Shown in pieces: positions 54,763 through 62,639 of a stretch of 64,000 bases of DNA. Numbering within the stretch: position 1 is the stretch's first letter; the number at the start of each line of letters is the position of its first letter. Source of the DNA: Streptomyces sp. NBC_01268 (GTDB lineage: Bacteria > Actinomycetota > Actinomycetes > Streptomycetales > Streptomycetaceae); assembly GCF_036240795.1 (NCBI RefSeq), contig NZ_CP108454.1:7686001-7750000 (forward strand). Reading direction: 5' to 3'. Both the position numbers and the translations under genes were made by a program. Below the pieces are notes generated by a model that saw nothing but the letters and a program-made list of their open reading frames with translations, was not told the origin of the DNA and searched no databases.

Positions 54763-56311
54763 GCTGTTCCTTCTCGGTCGGCTTCTCGGTCGGGACGGCC
54801 ATGCCTTCCATGGCCGCGACCAGGTCTTCGTCGCTCCATCCGTGCGCGAACTCCGCGACCACCCGGCCGTGGAACATGGCCACGACCCGGTCGCAGACGC
54901 GCAGGTCGTCGAGTTCGTCGGAGACGATCACGGCGGTCCGGCCTTCGTCGGCGACCCGGCGGACGGCGCCGAGCAGGGACTCCTTGGACTTGACGTCCAC
55001 GCCGTTGGTCGGACGGATCGCGACCAGGACGTGCGGGGCGGTGGCCAGCGCGCGGGCGATGACGACCTTCTGCTGATTGCCGCCCGACAGGGCGGTGACG
55101 GGGACGGCGGGGCCGGGAGTCTTGATGTCGAGGTCGTCGATCATGCGCTGCGCGAAGGCCCGTGTCCTCGACGGCAGTACCAGGCCGTACGGACCCAGTT
55201 GGCCGGTCACGGTCAGGGTGGCGTTCTCGGCCACGCTCCGCTGCGGGACGAGGCCCTGGATGTGCCGGTCCTCCGGTACGAAGCCGATGCCGGCCGCCAG
55301 CGCGGCGGGGACCTGCCCGGTGCGGACCGCGCGGCCCGCCACGGTGATCGTGCCGTAGTCGGGCCGGCGCAGACCGGCGAGGGTCTCGCCGAGCCGGACG
55401 TTGCCGCTGGCGGCGGCCCCGGCCAGCCCCACCACCTCACCCGCGTGCGCGGTGAGGGAGACGTCCTGGTAGCTGCCGGACAGTCCGAGGCCTGCCACGT
55501 CGAGCAGCGCGGGCCCGTCCGGCCGACTGGTGCCGCTCACCGGCCGGCCGGGCTCCGCCCTCCCGGAACCCTCACCGGTCATCGCCTCCACCAGGGCCCG
55601 CTGGTCGAGCTCCGCGACGGGCGCGGTGACGATGTGGCGGGCGTCCCGGTAGACGGTCACCGTGCCGCACAGCTCGTACACCTCCTGGAGGTGGTGGGAG
55701 ATGAACAGGAAGGCGACACCCTGCTCCTGGAGCGCGCGCAGCTTGCCGAAGAGCCGGTCGATCCCGCGCGCGTCGAGCTTCGCGGTGGGTTCGTCGAGGA
55801 TGATGAAGCGGGCGCCGAAGGACAGTGCCCGGGCGATCTCGACGAACTGGCGCTGCTCCACCGTCAGGTCCTCGGCGCGCGCGTCGGGGTCGACGTCCAC
55901 TCCGTACTCGGCCAGCAGCTCCGTGGCGCGGTGTCGCAGCCGCTTCCAGCTGATGGGGCGGAGCGCCCCGTCGCTCTGCCGGTCCAGGAAGAGGTTCTCG
56001 GCGACGGTGAGGGCGGGGATGATCGTGGAGCGCTGGTAGACGCAGGCGACCCGGGAGCGCCAGGCACGGGTGTCGCCGAGGGCGGGGGCGGGCTCCCCGC
56101 CGAACCGCAGGGTGCCGGTGTCCGGACTCCGCAGGCCGGTGAGGAGGGAGACGAGCGTGGACTTGCCGGCGCCGTTGCGGCCCACCAGGGCGTGTGACTC
56201 GCCGGGTGCGACGCTGATGCGGGCGTCCTTGAGCGCGACCGTGGCGCCGAAGCGCTTGCTGATGCCGTCGGCTTCGACGACGGGAGCCCGGACGGGGCTG
56301 GAGTCCGCCAT
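54746..56311 (-). CDS. Sugar ABC transporter ATPase with degenerate second NBD, fucose locus
   Basis: A 521-residue RbsA-like tandem ATPase. NBD1 is intact: Walker A GRNGAGKST, signature-like LTVEQRQFVEIARAL, Walker B FIILDEPTAKLD, switch His in ISHH. NBD2 keeps LSGGNQQKV but has no usable Walker A (GAAASGNVRLG), and its Walker B reads LVAIRPTNGVDV where most homologues have LDEPTRGVDV, so the catalytic Asp-Glu pair is lost. ATP hydrolysis should then occur at only one of the two sites. I chose the ATG at 56311 (MADSSPVRAP) because it gives normal length; a GTG at 56389 is in frame. Confidence 0.9.
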   Translation of the reverse strand: MADSSPVRAPVVEADGISKRFGATVALKDARISVAPGESHALVGRNGAGKSTLVSLLTGLRSPDTGTLRFGGEPAPALGDTRAWRSRVACVYQRSTIIPALTVAENLFLDRQSDGALRPISWKRLRHRATELLAEYGVDVDPDARAEDLTVEQRQFVEIARALSFGARFIILDEPTAKLDARGIDRLFGKLRALQEQGVAFLFISHHLQEVYELCGTVTVYRDARHIVTAPVAELDQRALVEAMTGEGSGRAEPGRPVSGTSRPDGPALLDVAGLGLSGSYQDVSLTAHAGEVVGLAGAAASGNVRLGETLAGLRRPDYGTITVAGRAVRTGQVPAALAAGIGFVPEDRHIQGLVPQRSVAENATLTVTGQLGPYGLVLPSRTRAFAQRMIDDLDIKTPGPAVPVTALSGGNQQKVVIARALATAPHVLVAIRPTNGVDVKSKESLLGAVRRVADEGRTAVIVSDELDDLRVCDRVVAMFHGRVVAEFAHGWSDEDLVAAMEGMAVPTEKPTEKEQHVPHP

Positions 56312-56443
56312 GGCGGGAGGTTTCCTTTCCGCGGTGGCCGTGAACGGCGTGCGCGCGGGCGGGGCGTTGGATGACAGCCCGCCGCTCACGGGGCCTGTGG
56401 ACGGGGCTTGACCGGCGAGCTCCGGAAGACCGGAAGAGACGGC

Positions 56444-57484
56444 CTAGCCGATGGTGTTGCCCCAGAGCGCCTTGTCGTCCACGTTGTCCTTGGTGACGAG
56501 CGGAGCGGGGAGCTGGTCCTCCAGACCGTTGGGCAGCTCGACGATGGTGGAGTCGTGGTCGGTGGGGCCCGGCTTGAAGGTCTTGCCCTCGGTGGCCGCC
56601 TTGGCGTAGTACAGGGCGTACTTGGCGTACAGGTCGGCGGGCTGGGAGACGGTCGCGTCGATCTGGCCCTTGCGGATCGCGTCGAACTCGGCCGGGATGC
56701 CGTCGTTGGAGACGATGGCGATGTGCCCGGGCGTTCCGGCCGGCTTGAGCAGGCCCTTCTGCTGGAGCAGGGTGAGGGTCGGCTGCAGGAAGACGCCGCC
56801 GGCCTGCATGTAGACGCCCTTGAGGTCCGGGTGCGCGGTGAGGGTCGACTGGAGCTTCGCCGAGGCGACGTCGCCCTTCCAGTCGGTGGCCAGCTCGATG
56901 ACCTGGATGCCGGGGAACTCCTCCTTCATGCAGGCGGCGAAGGCCTCGGAACGGTCGCGGCCGTTGACGGAGTCGAGAGCCCCCTGGAGCTCGGCGACCT
57001 TGCCCTTGCCGCCGAGCTGCTTGCCGAGGAACTCGCAGGCCTGGGTGCCGTACGCCTTGTTGTCGGCCCGCACCACCATGTAGACGTTCCCCTTGTCGGG
57101 GCGGGTGTCGACGCTGACCACCGGGATCCTCGCGGCTTCGAGCCGGTCGAGGGTGGAGGCGATCGCGCCGGTGTCCTGCGGGGCCATGACGACGGCCTTT
57201 GCGCCGGTGTTCTGGAGGACCTGGACGTTGGCGACCAGCTTGGTCACGTCGTTCTGGGAGTTGCTCACCGGCAGCGCGTCGAGGCCGAGGGCCTTGGTCT
57301 CGCTGTCGATGTACTGGGCGTAGGAGTTCCAGAAGTCGGAGTCCGCCCGCGGGAGATCGATGCCGATGGCGGCCTTGCCTGCGGAGCCGGAGTCGGCGCC
57401 CTCCCGGTTGCAGGCGGTACCGAGACCGGCCACGGCGACCACGGTGGCGGCCATGGCCACGATTCTGGCGGAGCGAGGCTTCAT
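56444..57484 (-). CDS. Sugar ABC transporter substrate-binding lipoprotein (RbsB-like), fucose locus
   Basis: A 346-residue lipoprotein; the lipobox LGTAC places the modified cysteine at Cys25. The PBP1 sugar-binding fold shows AIGIDLPRADSDFWNSYAQY, GAKAVVMAPQDTGAIASTLD, PVVSVDTRPDKGNVYMVVRA, VNGRDRSEAFAACMKEEFPG and IVSNDGIPAEFDAIRKGQID. It is first in the minus-strand operon with the ATPase, the permease and probably the FadR-type regulator. Its promoter carries the palindromic operator at 57622-57640. The likely cargo is L-fucose, inferred from locus content. Confidence 0.92.
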   Translation of the reverse strand: MKPRSARIVAMAATVVAVAGLGTACNREGADSGSAGKAAIGIDLPRADSDFWNSYAQYIDSETKALGLDALPVSNSQNDVTKLVANVQVLQNTGAKAVVMAPQDTGAIASTLDRLEAARIPVVSVDTRPDKGNVYMVVRADNKAYGTQACEFLGKQLGGKGKVAELQGALDSVNGRDRSEAFAACMKEEFPGIQVIELATDWKGDVASAKLQSTLTAHPDLKGVYMQAGGVFLQPTLTLLQQKGLLKPAGTPGHIAIVSNDGIPAEFDAIRKGQIDATVSQPADLYAKYALYYAKAATEGKTFKPGPTDHDSTIVELPNGLEDQLPAPLVTKDNVDDKALWGNTIG

Positions 57485-57621
57485 GCTGGGGATCTCCTTG
57501 GCTGGGATGCCGGCGTACCCGTGCGGGGCGTGAGCCGGGGTGTCCGGCCCGGCGGGGAGGGCCCGCGGAAGAGGCGGGTGACCTGGTGGATCTGGGGGCC
57601 GACGACATGGATCGCGCCTCT

Positions 57622-57681
57622 GAAGTCATCCGATGACTTCCGGGTCACGAGGACCATACGAGTCGGAAACCCGGCTGACAA
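57622..57681 (-). promoter_or_regulatory. Promoter and operator A for the minus-strand fucose transporter operon
   Basis: On the minus strand -35 TTGTCA (57681-57676), a 17-bp spacer and -10 TATGGT (57658-57653) form a good promoter. It is followed by the perfect 19-bp palindrome GAAGTCATCCGATGACTTC (57622-57640), which overlaps the expected early transcribed region. This placement fits repression. The -10 region sits in the block GACTCGTATGGTCC, repeated in the divergent promoter. Confidence 0.7.
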
Positions 57682-57795
57682 GAGGGGGGAGCGGATCTCT
57701 CGCGACCACTTCTCACGTGCCCGGATGGGGTGGTGGGGCCCTGTCGTCTGCTGGTGAGTCGCACCGGTGGGAGGTGGTGGGCGGATTCGATCCGC

Positions 57796-57810
57796 AGACA
57801 TCGGATGTCT
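57796..57810 (+). promoter_or_regulatory. Operator B, upstream of the fucose catabolic promoter
   Basis: The perfect palindrome AGACATCGGATGTCT sits just upstream of the -35 element of the plus-strand promoter and shares the CATC(C/G)GATG core with operator A. Confidence 0.65.
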
Positions 57811-57812
57811 TC

Positions 57813-57867
57813 TTGCGGCCGCGCGGCTCGGACTCGTATGGTCCTGGGCAAGCAGATTCATCCGATG
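57813..57867 (+). promoter_or_regulatory. Promoter and operator C for the plus-strand fucose catabolic operon
   Basis: A -35-like TTGCGG (57813-57818), an 18-bp spacer and -10 TATGGT (57837-57842) lie within GACTCGTATGGTCC. They are followed 16 bp later by the core CATCCGATG (57859-57867). The geometry of -10 and operator nearly equals that of the divergent promoter (16 versus 17 bp). Confidence 0.65.
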
Positions 57868-57918
57868 TGTTGGTGAGGCGACGACTCGCCCTCCCGGCAC
57901 CAGGACAGGAGACGGATC

Positions 57919-58770
57919 ATGAGGCTATTGCGCGTCGGTGCCCCGGGGGCGGAGATCCCGGCGGTCCTCGGCGGCGACGGCACCGCCCACGCGCTCACCG
58001 GACTCACCGCCGACATCGACGGGGCGTTCCTCGCCTCCGACGGCGTCGAGCGCGTCCGGCGGGCGCTCGCCGAAGGCACGCTGCCGCCCCTCGACACGGA
58101 GGGACAGCGGATCGCCGCCCCCGTCGCCCGCCCCGGCAAGATCGTCTGCATCGGCCTCAACTACCGTGACCACGCGGCGGAGACCGGCGCCCCCGTGCCG
58201 GAGCGGCCGGTGGTGTTCATGAAGGATCCGGCCACCGTCGTGGGGCCGTACGACGAGGTGCTGATCCCGCGCGGTTCGGTGAAGACCGACTGGGAGGTGG
58301 AGCTCGCCGTCGTGATCGGCCGCCGCGCCCGGTACCTCGACTCGCCCGAGCAGGCACTCGGCCATGTCGCGGGGTACGCGATCAGCAACGACGTGTCCGA
58401 GCGGGAGTACCAGCTGGAGTACTCGGGGCAGTGGGACCTCGGCAAGTCCTGCGAGACGTTCAACCCGCTGGGGCCCTGGCTGGTGACCCCCGACGAGGCC
58501 GGTGACCCGCAGGCGCTGGGTCTCCGGCTCGCCGTCAACGGCGACACGCGCCAGGACGGCGACACCCAGAACATGATCTTCGGCGTCGCCCACGTCGTCT
58601 GGTACCTGAGCCGGTACATGGTGCTCAACCCCGGCGACATCATCAACACCGGTACCCCGGCGGGCGTGGCCCTCGGTCTGCCCGGCACCCCCTACCTGCG
58701 CGCGGGCGATGTGGTCGAGCTGTCCATCGACGGCCTCGGCACCCAGCGCCAGACCTTCGCACACGCCTGA
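57919..58770 (+). CDS. FAH-family hydrolase, probable 2,4-diketo-3-deoxy-L-fuconate hydrolase
   Basis: A 283-residue cytoplasmic fumarylacetoacetate-hydrolase-fold enzyme. The N-terminal small domain is followed by [40 protein letters not shown], the metal-site strand [57 protein letters not shown] and the C-terminal [25 protein letters not shown] precedes the ATG. In non-phosphorylating L-fucose degradation this enzyme cleaves the 2,4-diketo acid to pyruvate and L-lactate. The adjacent fuconate dehydratase, SDR and lutAB genes support that role. Confidence 0.9.
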   Translation: MRLLRVGAPGAEIPAVLGGDGTAHALTGLTADIDGAFLASDGVERVRRALAEGTLPPLDTEGQRIAAPVARPGKIVCIGLNYRDHAAETGAPVPERPVVFMKDPATVVGPYDEVLIPRGSVKTDWEVELAVVIGRRARYLDSPEQALGHVAGYAISNDVSEREYQLEYSGQWDLGKSCETFNPLGPWLVTPDEAGDPQALGLRLAVNGDTRQDGDTQNMIFGVAHVVWYLSRYMVLNPGDIINTGTPAGVALGLPGTPYLRAGDVVELSIDGLGTQRQTFAHA

Positions 58771-58781
58771 AAGGCACCACG

Positions 58782-60146
58782 TTGAGCGCACACGCCGCGC
58801 GGATCACCGCCCTCGACACGTACGACATACGCTTCCCCACCTCGCGCGAGCTCGACGGCTCCGACGCGATGAACCCCGACCCCGACTACTCGGCCGCCTA
58901 CCTCGTCCTGCGCACCGACGCGGGCGACGGCGCGGAGGGCCACGGCTTCACCTTCACCATCGGGCGCGGCAACGACGTCCAGGTCGCGGCCATCGGCGCC
59001 CTGCGCGAGCACGTGCTCGGCCGGCCGGTCGCCGACCTGTGCGCCGACCCCGGCTCCCTGTACCGCGATCTGATCGGCGACAGCCAGCTGCGCTGGCTGG
59101 GCCCCGAGAAGGGCGTGATGCACATGGCGATCGGCGCCGTCGTCAACGCCGTCTGGGACCTGGCCGCGAAGCGGGAGGGCAAGCCCCTGTGGCAGCTCCT
59201 CGCCGACGCGGAACCCGCATGGCTGGTCGGGCAGGTCGACTTCCGCTACATCGAGGACGCCCTGACGCCCGCCGAGGCACTGGAGCTCCTGACCGCGGGC
59301 AGGCAGGGAGCCGGGGAGAGGGCCGCGCGACTGCGCGAGCGGGGCTACCCGGCGTACACGACCTCGCCCGGCTGGCTCGGCTACTCCGACGAGAAGCTCA
59401 CCCGCCTCGCCCGGGAGGCCGTCGCCGACGGCTTCACCCAGATCAAGCTGAAGGTCGGCGCCGACCTGGAGGACGACATCCGCCGCTGCCGCGCCGCCCG
59501 CGCGGCCGTGGGACCGGACATCCGGATGGCGATCGACGCCAACCAGCGCTGGAACGTCGCCGAGGCCATCAGCTGGACGAAGGCGCTCGCCGAGTTCGAC
59601 CCGTACTGGATCGAGGAGCCCACCAGCCCCGACGACATCCTCGGTCACGCCGCCGTCCGGCAGGGCGTCCACCCGGTCAAGGTCGCCACCGGAGAGCATG
59701 TACAGAACCGGATCGTCTTCAAGCAGCTTCTCCAGGCCGATGCCATCGACGTCCTCCAACTGGACTCCGCCCGCGTGGGCGGAGTCAACGAGAACCTCGC
59801 GATCCTGCTGCTCGCCGCCAAGTTCGGCGTTCCCGTCTGCCCGCACGCGGGCGGCGTGGGACTGTGCGAACTCGTCCAGCACCTCTCGATGTTCGACTAC
59901 GTGGCCCTGTCGGGCACGGTCGAGGACCGCGTCGTCGAGTACGTCGACCATCTCCACGAGCACTTCGTCGACCCCGTCGTCATCGAGGCCGGTCACTACC
60001 GGGCACCCACCACGCCCGGCTTCTCCGCCACCCTGTACCAGAGCACCATCGACACGTTCACCTATCCCCACGGCACCTTCTGGGCCGCCGACGCGGCCCC
60101 CGTCGCCGCGACCACGGCCGGTGCGGACACGGAGGATGCGGCATGA
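58782..60146 (+). CDS. L-fuconate dehydratase (enolase superfamily)
   Basis: A 454-residue enzyme that dehydrates L-fuconate to 2-keto-3-deoxy-L-fuconate. Enolase-superfamily residues are Lys222 and Lys224 in QIKLKVG, Asp252 in DANQRW, Glu278 in WIEEP, Glu305 in TGEH and His355 in CPHAGG. Four of the known Xanthomonas L-fuconate dehydratase residues (Asp248, Glu274, Glu301, His351) and its Lys220 all fall at a constant offset of +4, strong support for the specific function. It starts at TTG 58782 with AAAGG upstream, and no better start gives the conserved N-terminus [20 protein letters not shown]. It is coupled to the SDR gene by ATGA. Confidence 0.94.
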   Translation: MSAHAARITALDTYDIRFPTSRELDGSDAMNPDPDYSAAYLVLRTDAGDGAEGHGFTFTIGRGNDVQVAAIGALREHVLGRPVADLCADPGSLYRDLIGDSQLRWLGPEKGVMHMAIGAVVNAVWDLAAKREGKPLWQLLADAEPAWLVGQVDFRYIEDALTPAEALELLTAGRQGAGERAARLRERGYPAYTTSPGWLGYSDEKLTRLAREAVADGFTQIKLKVGADLEDDIRRCRAARAAVGPDIRMAIDANQRWNVAEAISWTKALAEFDPYWIEEPTSPDDILGHAAVRQGVHPVKVATGEHVQNRIVFKQLLQADAIDVLQLDSARVGGVNENLAILLLAAKFGVPVCPHAGGVGLCELVQHLSMFDYVALSGTVEDRVVEYVDHLHEHFVDPVVIEAGHYRAPTTPGFSATLYQSTIDTFTYPHGTFWAADAAPVAATTAGADTEDAA

Positions 60147-60904
60147 CCCTCGACCTCGGCGGACTCACCGCCCTCGTCACCGGAGGCGCCTCCGGCATCG
60201 GACTGGCCACCGCCCGGCTCCTGCGCGAGCGCGGGGCGGACGTCGCCGTCCTCGACCTCGACCCGAGCGGCGCCGACGCTCCGCTGCACGGCTTCACCGC
60301 CGACGTCGCCGACGACGCCTCCGTCCGTTCGGCCGTCGAGGGGGCGGCCGAACGGCTCGGCGGCATCGACATCCTCGTCAACAACGCCGGCATCGGCGCC
60401 GCCGGCACCGTGGAGGACAACGACGACGAGCAGTGGCACCGCGTCCTGGACGTGAACGTGCTCGGCATCGTCCGCACCACCCGCGCCGCCCTCCCGTACC
60501 TGCGCCGTTCGACGGCCGCCGCCGTGGTCAACACCTGCTCCATCGCCGCCACCGCCGGACTCCCGCAGCGCGCGCTGTACTCGGCGAGCAAGGGCGCCGT
60601 CCTGTCGCTGACCCTCGCCATGGCCGCGGACCACGTCCGCGAGGGCATCCGCGTCAACTGCGTCAACCCCGGCACCGTCGACACGCCCTGGGTGGGCCGG
60701 CTCCTCGACCAGGCGCCCGACCCCGCCGCCGAACGCGCGGCGCTCGACGCCCGCCAGCCCACCGGCCGGCTCGTCACCGCCGACGAGGTCGCCGCCGCCA
60801 TCGCCTACCTCGCCTCACCCTCCGCCTCCTCCGTCACCGGCACCGCACTCGCCGTCGACGGCGGAATGGCCGGCCTGCGCCTGCGCCCGGAGCCGAAGTC
60901 ATGA
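60143..60904 (+). CDS. SDR-family dehydrogenase, probable 2-keto-3-deoxy-L-fuconate dehydrogenase
   Basis: A 253-residue classical short-chain dehydrogenase. It has the NAD-binding TGGASGIG (residues about 14-21), VLDLDPS with an acidic residue favouring NAD, NNAG, catalytic Ser in [15 protein letters not shown] and the [10 protein letters not shown] loop. The start overlaps the dehydratase stop by 4 nt, and its stop overlaps the next ATG by 4 nt. Gene order implies oxidation of 2-keto-3-deoxy-L-fuconate at C4. Confidence 0.92.
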   Translation: MTLDLGGLTALVTGGASGIGLATARLLRERGADVAVLDLDPSGADAPLHGFTADVADDASVRSAVEGAAERLGGIDILVNNAGIGAAGTVEDNDDEQWHRVLDVNVLGIVRTTRAALPYLRRSTAAAVVNTCSIAATAGLPQRALYSASKGAVLSLTLAMAADHVREGIRVNCVNPGTVDTPWVGRLLDQAPDPAAERAALDARQPTGRLVTADEVAAAIAYLASPSASSVTGTALAVDGGMAGLRLRPEPKS

Positions 60905-61899
60905 GCCGACGCGACGACCCACTCGGCCGCGGCACACTGCGCGTCAGCGAACTCGCCTTCGGCGCCGCCGGGATCGGGAACCTCTTCACCCCGGTCAGCG
61001 ACGCCCAGGCCGAACGGGCCGTCCTGGCCGCCTGGGAATCCGGCGTACGGTACTTCGACACCGCCCCGCACTACGGCCTCGGCCTGTCCGAACGGCGCCT
61101 CGGCGCCGCTCTGCGCGGTCTGCCCAGGGACGAGTACGTCCTGTCCACCAAGGTCGGCCGACTGCTCCGTCCCCGGACGGAGGCCGCCGGCGACGACCTG
61201 GCCCACGGCTTCGCCGTCCCCGCCACCCACGAGCGGGTCTGGGACTTCAGCGCGGACGGCGTACGCGGGAGCCTGGAGGCCAGCCTGGAGCGGCTGGGCC
61301 TGGACCGGGTCGACATCGTCTACCTGCACGATCCGGACGACCACGCCGAGCAGGCGCTGACCCAGGCGTATCCCGCGCTGGAGGCACTGCGCGCGGAAGG
61401 AGTCGTGGGCGCGATCGGCGTCGGCATGAACCAGGCCGGGCTCCTCGCCCGCTTCGTCCGCGAGACCGACGTCGACGCCGTCCTGCTGGCCGGCCGCTAC
61501 AGCCTGCTCGACCAACGTGGCCTCGACGACCTGCTTCCCCTGGCGGCCGGGCGGGGGGTCGGCGTGGTCGTCGGCGGCGTCTTCAACTCAGGGCTGCTCG
61601 CCGACCCCCGCCCCGGCGCCACGTTCGACTACGTCACCGCGCCCGACGGCGTACTGGCCCGCGCCCTCGCGCTCAAGACCGTGTGCGAGGACCACGGCGT
61701 GCCCTTGCGCGCCGCCGCCCTGCGCTTCCCGTTCGGGCACCGGGCCGTCACGAGCGTCCTGGTCGGGGCACGCAGCGCCGCCGAGGCCCAGGACGCCGCC
61801 GCCATGCTCCGCACCCACGTGCCGGCCGCGCTGTGGGGGGAACTCAAGGAACGCGGGCTGCTCCCCGCCGACGTCCCGACCCCCGAGGGGACGGACTGA
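60901..61899 (+). CDS. Aldo/keto reductase, probable L-fucose 1-dehydrogenase
   Basis: A 332-residue (beta/alpha)8 aldo/keto reductase. The catalytic tetrad motifs are RYFDTAPHYGLGLSERRLGA (Asp and Tyr), LSTKVGRLL (Lys) and YLHDPDD (His). It resembles the D-threo-aldose/L-fucose dehydrogenase group, which oxidises L-fucose (or D-arabinose) to the lactone with NAD(P). It is coupled on both sides (ATGA before; 1-nt overlap with lutA after). It would catalyse the first step; a lactonase gene is not visible in this window. Confidence 0.9.
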   Translation: MSRRDDPLGRGTLRVSELAFGAAGIGNLFTPVSDAQAERAVLAAWESGVRYFDTAPHYGLGLSERRLGAALRGLPRDEYVLSTKVGRLLRPRTEAAGDDLAHGFAVPATHERVWDFSADGVRGSLEASLERLGLDRVDIVYLHDPDDHAEQALTQAYPALEALRAEGVVGAIGVGMNQAGLLARFVRETDVDAVLLAGRYSLLDQRGLDDLLPLAAGRGVGVVVGGVFNSGLLADPRPGATFDYVTAPDGVLARALALKTVCEDHGVPLRAAALRFPFGHRAVTSVLVGARSAAEAQDAAAMLRTHVPAALWGELKERGLLPADVPTPEGTD

Positions 61900-62639
61900 T
61901 GCGCGTCGCCCTGTTCATCACCTGCTTCAACGACACCCTCTTCCCCGGCAGCGGACGGGCCGTGGTGAGCGTCCTCGAACGGCTCGGCCACACCGTCGAC
62001 TTCCCGACGGAGCAGACCTGTTGCGGGCAGATGCACTTCAACACCGGATACCGCCGGGACGCCGTGCCGCTGGTGACCCGGTTCGCCCGGACCTTCGCCG
62101 AGTACGACGCCGTGGTCATCCCGTCCGCGTCCTGTGCCGGGATGGTACGGGAGAACCACCCGCTGCTCGCCGAGCGGTACGGGGAGACCGTCCTCCAGCG
62201 GCAGGTGGACGAACTGATGCCCCGGGTCCATGAGTTCACCGAGTTCCTCACCGACGTCCTGGGCGTCACCGACGTCGGCGCGCACTTCCCCCGCCGGGTC
62301 GCCTACCACCCCACCTGCCACTCGCTGCGCGGCCTGCGGCTGGGTGACCGGCCCCAGCGCCTCCTGAGCGCGGTCGACGGCCTCGAACGCGTCGACCTGC
62401 CCTCCGCCGACTCCTGCTGCGGCTTCGGCGGCACCTTCGCGGTCAAGAACGCCGATACGTCGAACGCGATGCTCGCCGACAAGGCCGCCGCAGTCCGGGA
62501 CAGCGGTGCCGAGGTGCTGTGCGCCGCCGACAACTCCTGCCTCATGCACATCGGCGGCGGCCTCTCCCGACAGGGCGACCGGGTCCGGAGCATGCATCTG
62601 GCCGAGATCCTGGCGAGCACCGAAGGAGAGCCGTGGTGA
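61899..62639 (+). CDS. lutA: L-lactate utilisation protein LutA ((Fe-S)-binding, CCG domains)
   Basis: A 246-residue cytoplasmic protein with two CCG cysteine-rich domains: TFITCFND-type start (ALFITCFNDTLFPGSGRAVV), EQTCCGQMHFNTGYRRDA, YHPTCHSLRGLRLG and ADSCCGFGGTFAVKN. These match LutA/YkgE. It overlaps the preceding gene by 1 nt and the next by 4 nt (GTGA). LutABC oxidises L-lactate to pyruvate, so it would consume the L-lactate formed by the fucose pathway. Confidence 0.94.
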   Translation: MRVALFITCFNDTLFPGSGRAVVSVLERLGHTVDFPTEQTCCGQMHFNTGYRRDAVPLVTRFARTFAEYDAVVIPSASCAGMVRENHPLLAERYGETVLQRQVDELMPRVHEFTEFLTDVLGVTDVGAHFPRRVAYHPTCHSLRGLRLGDRPQRLLSAVDGLERVDLPSADSCCGFGGTFAVKNADTSNAMLADKAAAVRDSGAEVLCAADNSCLMHIGGGLSRQGDRVRSMHLAEILASTEGEPW

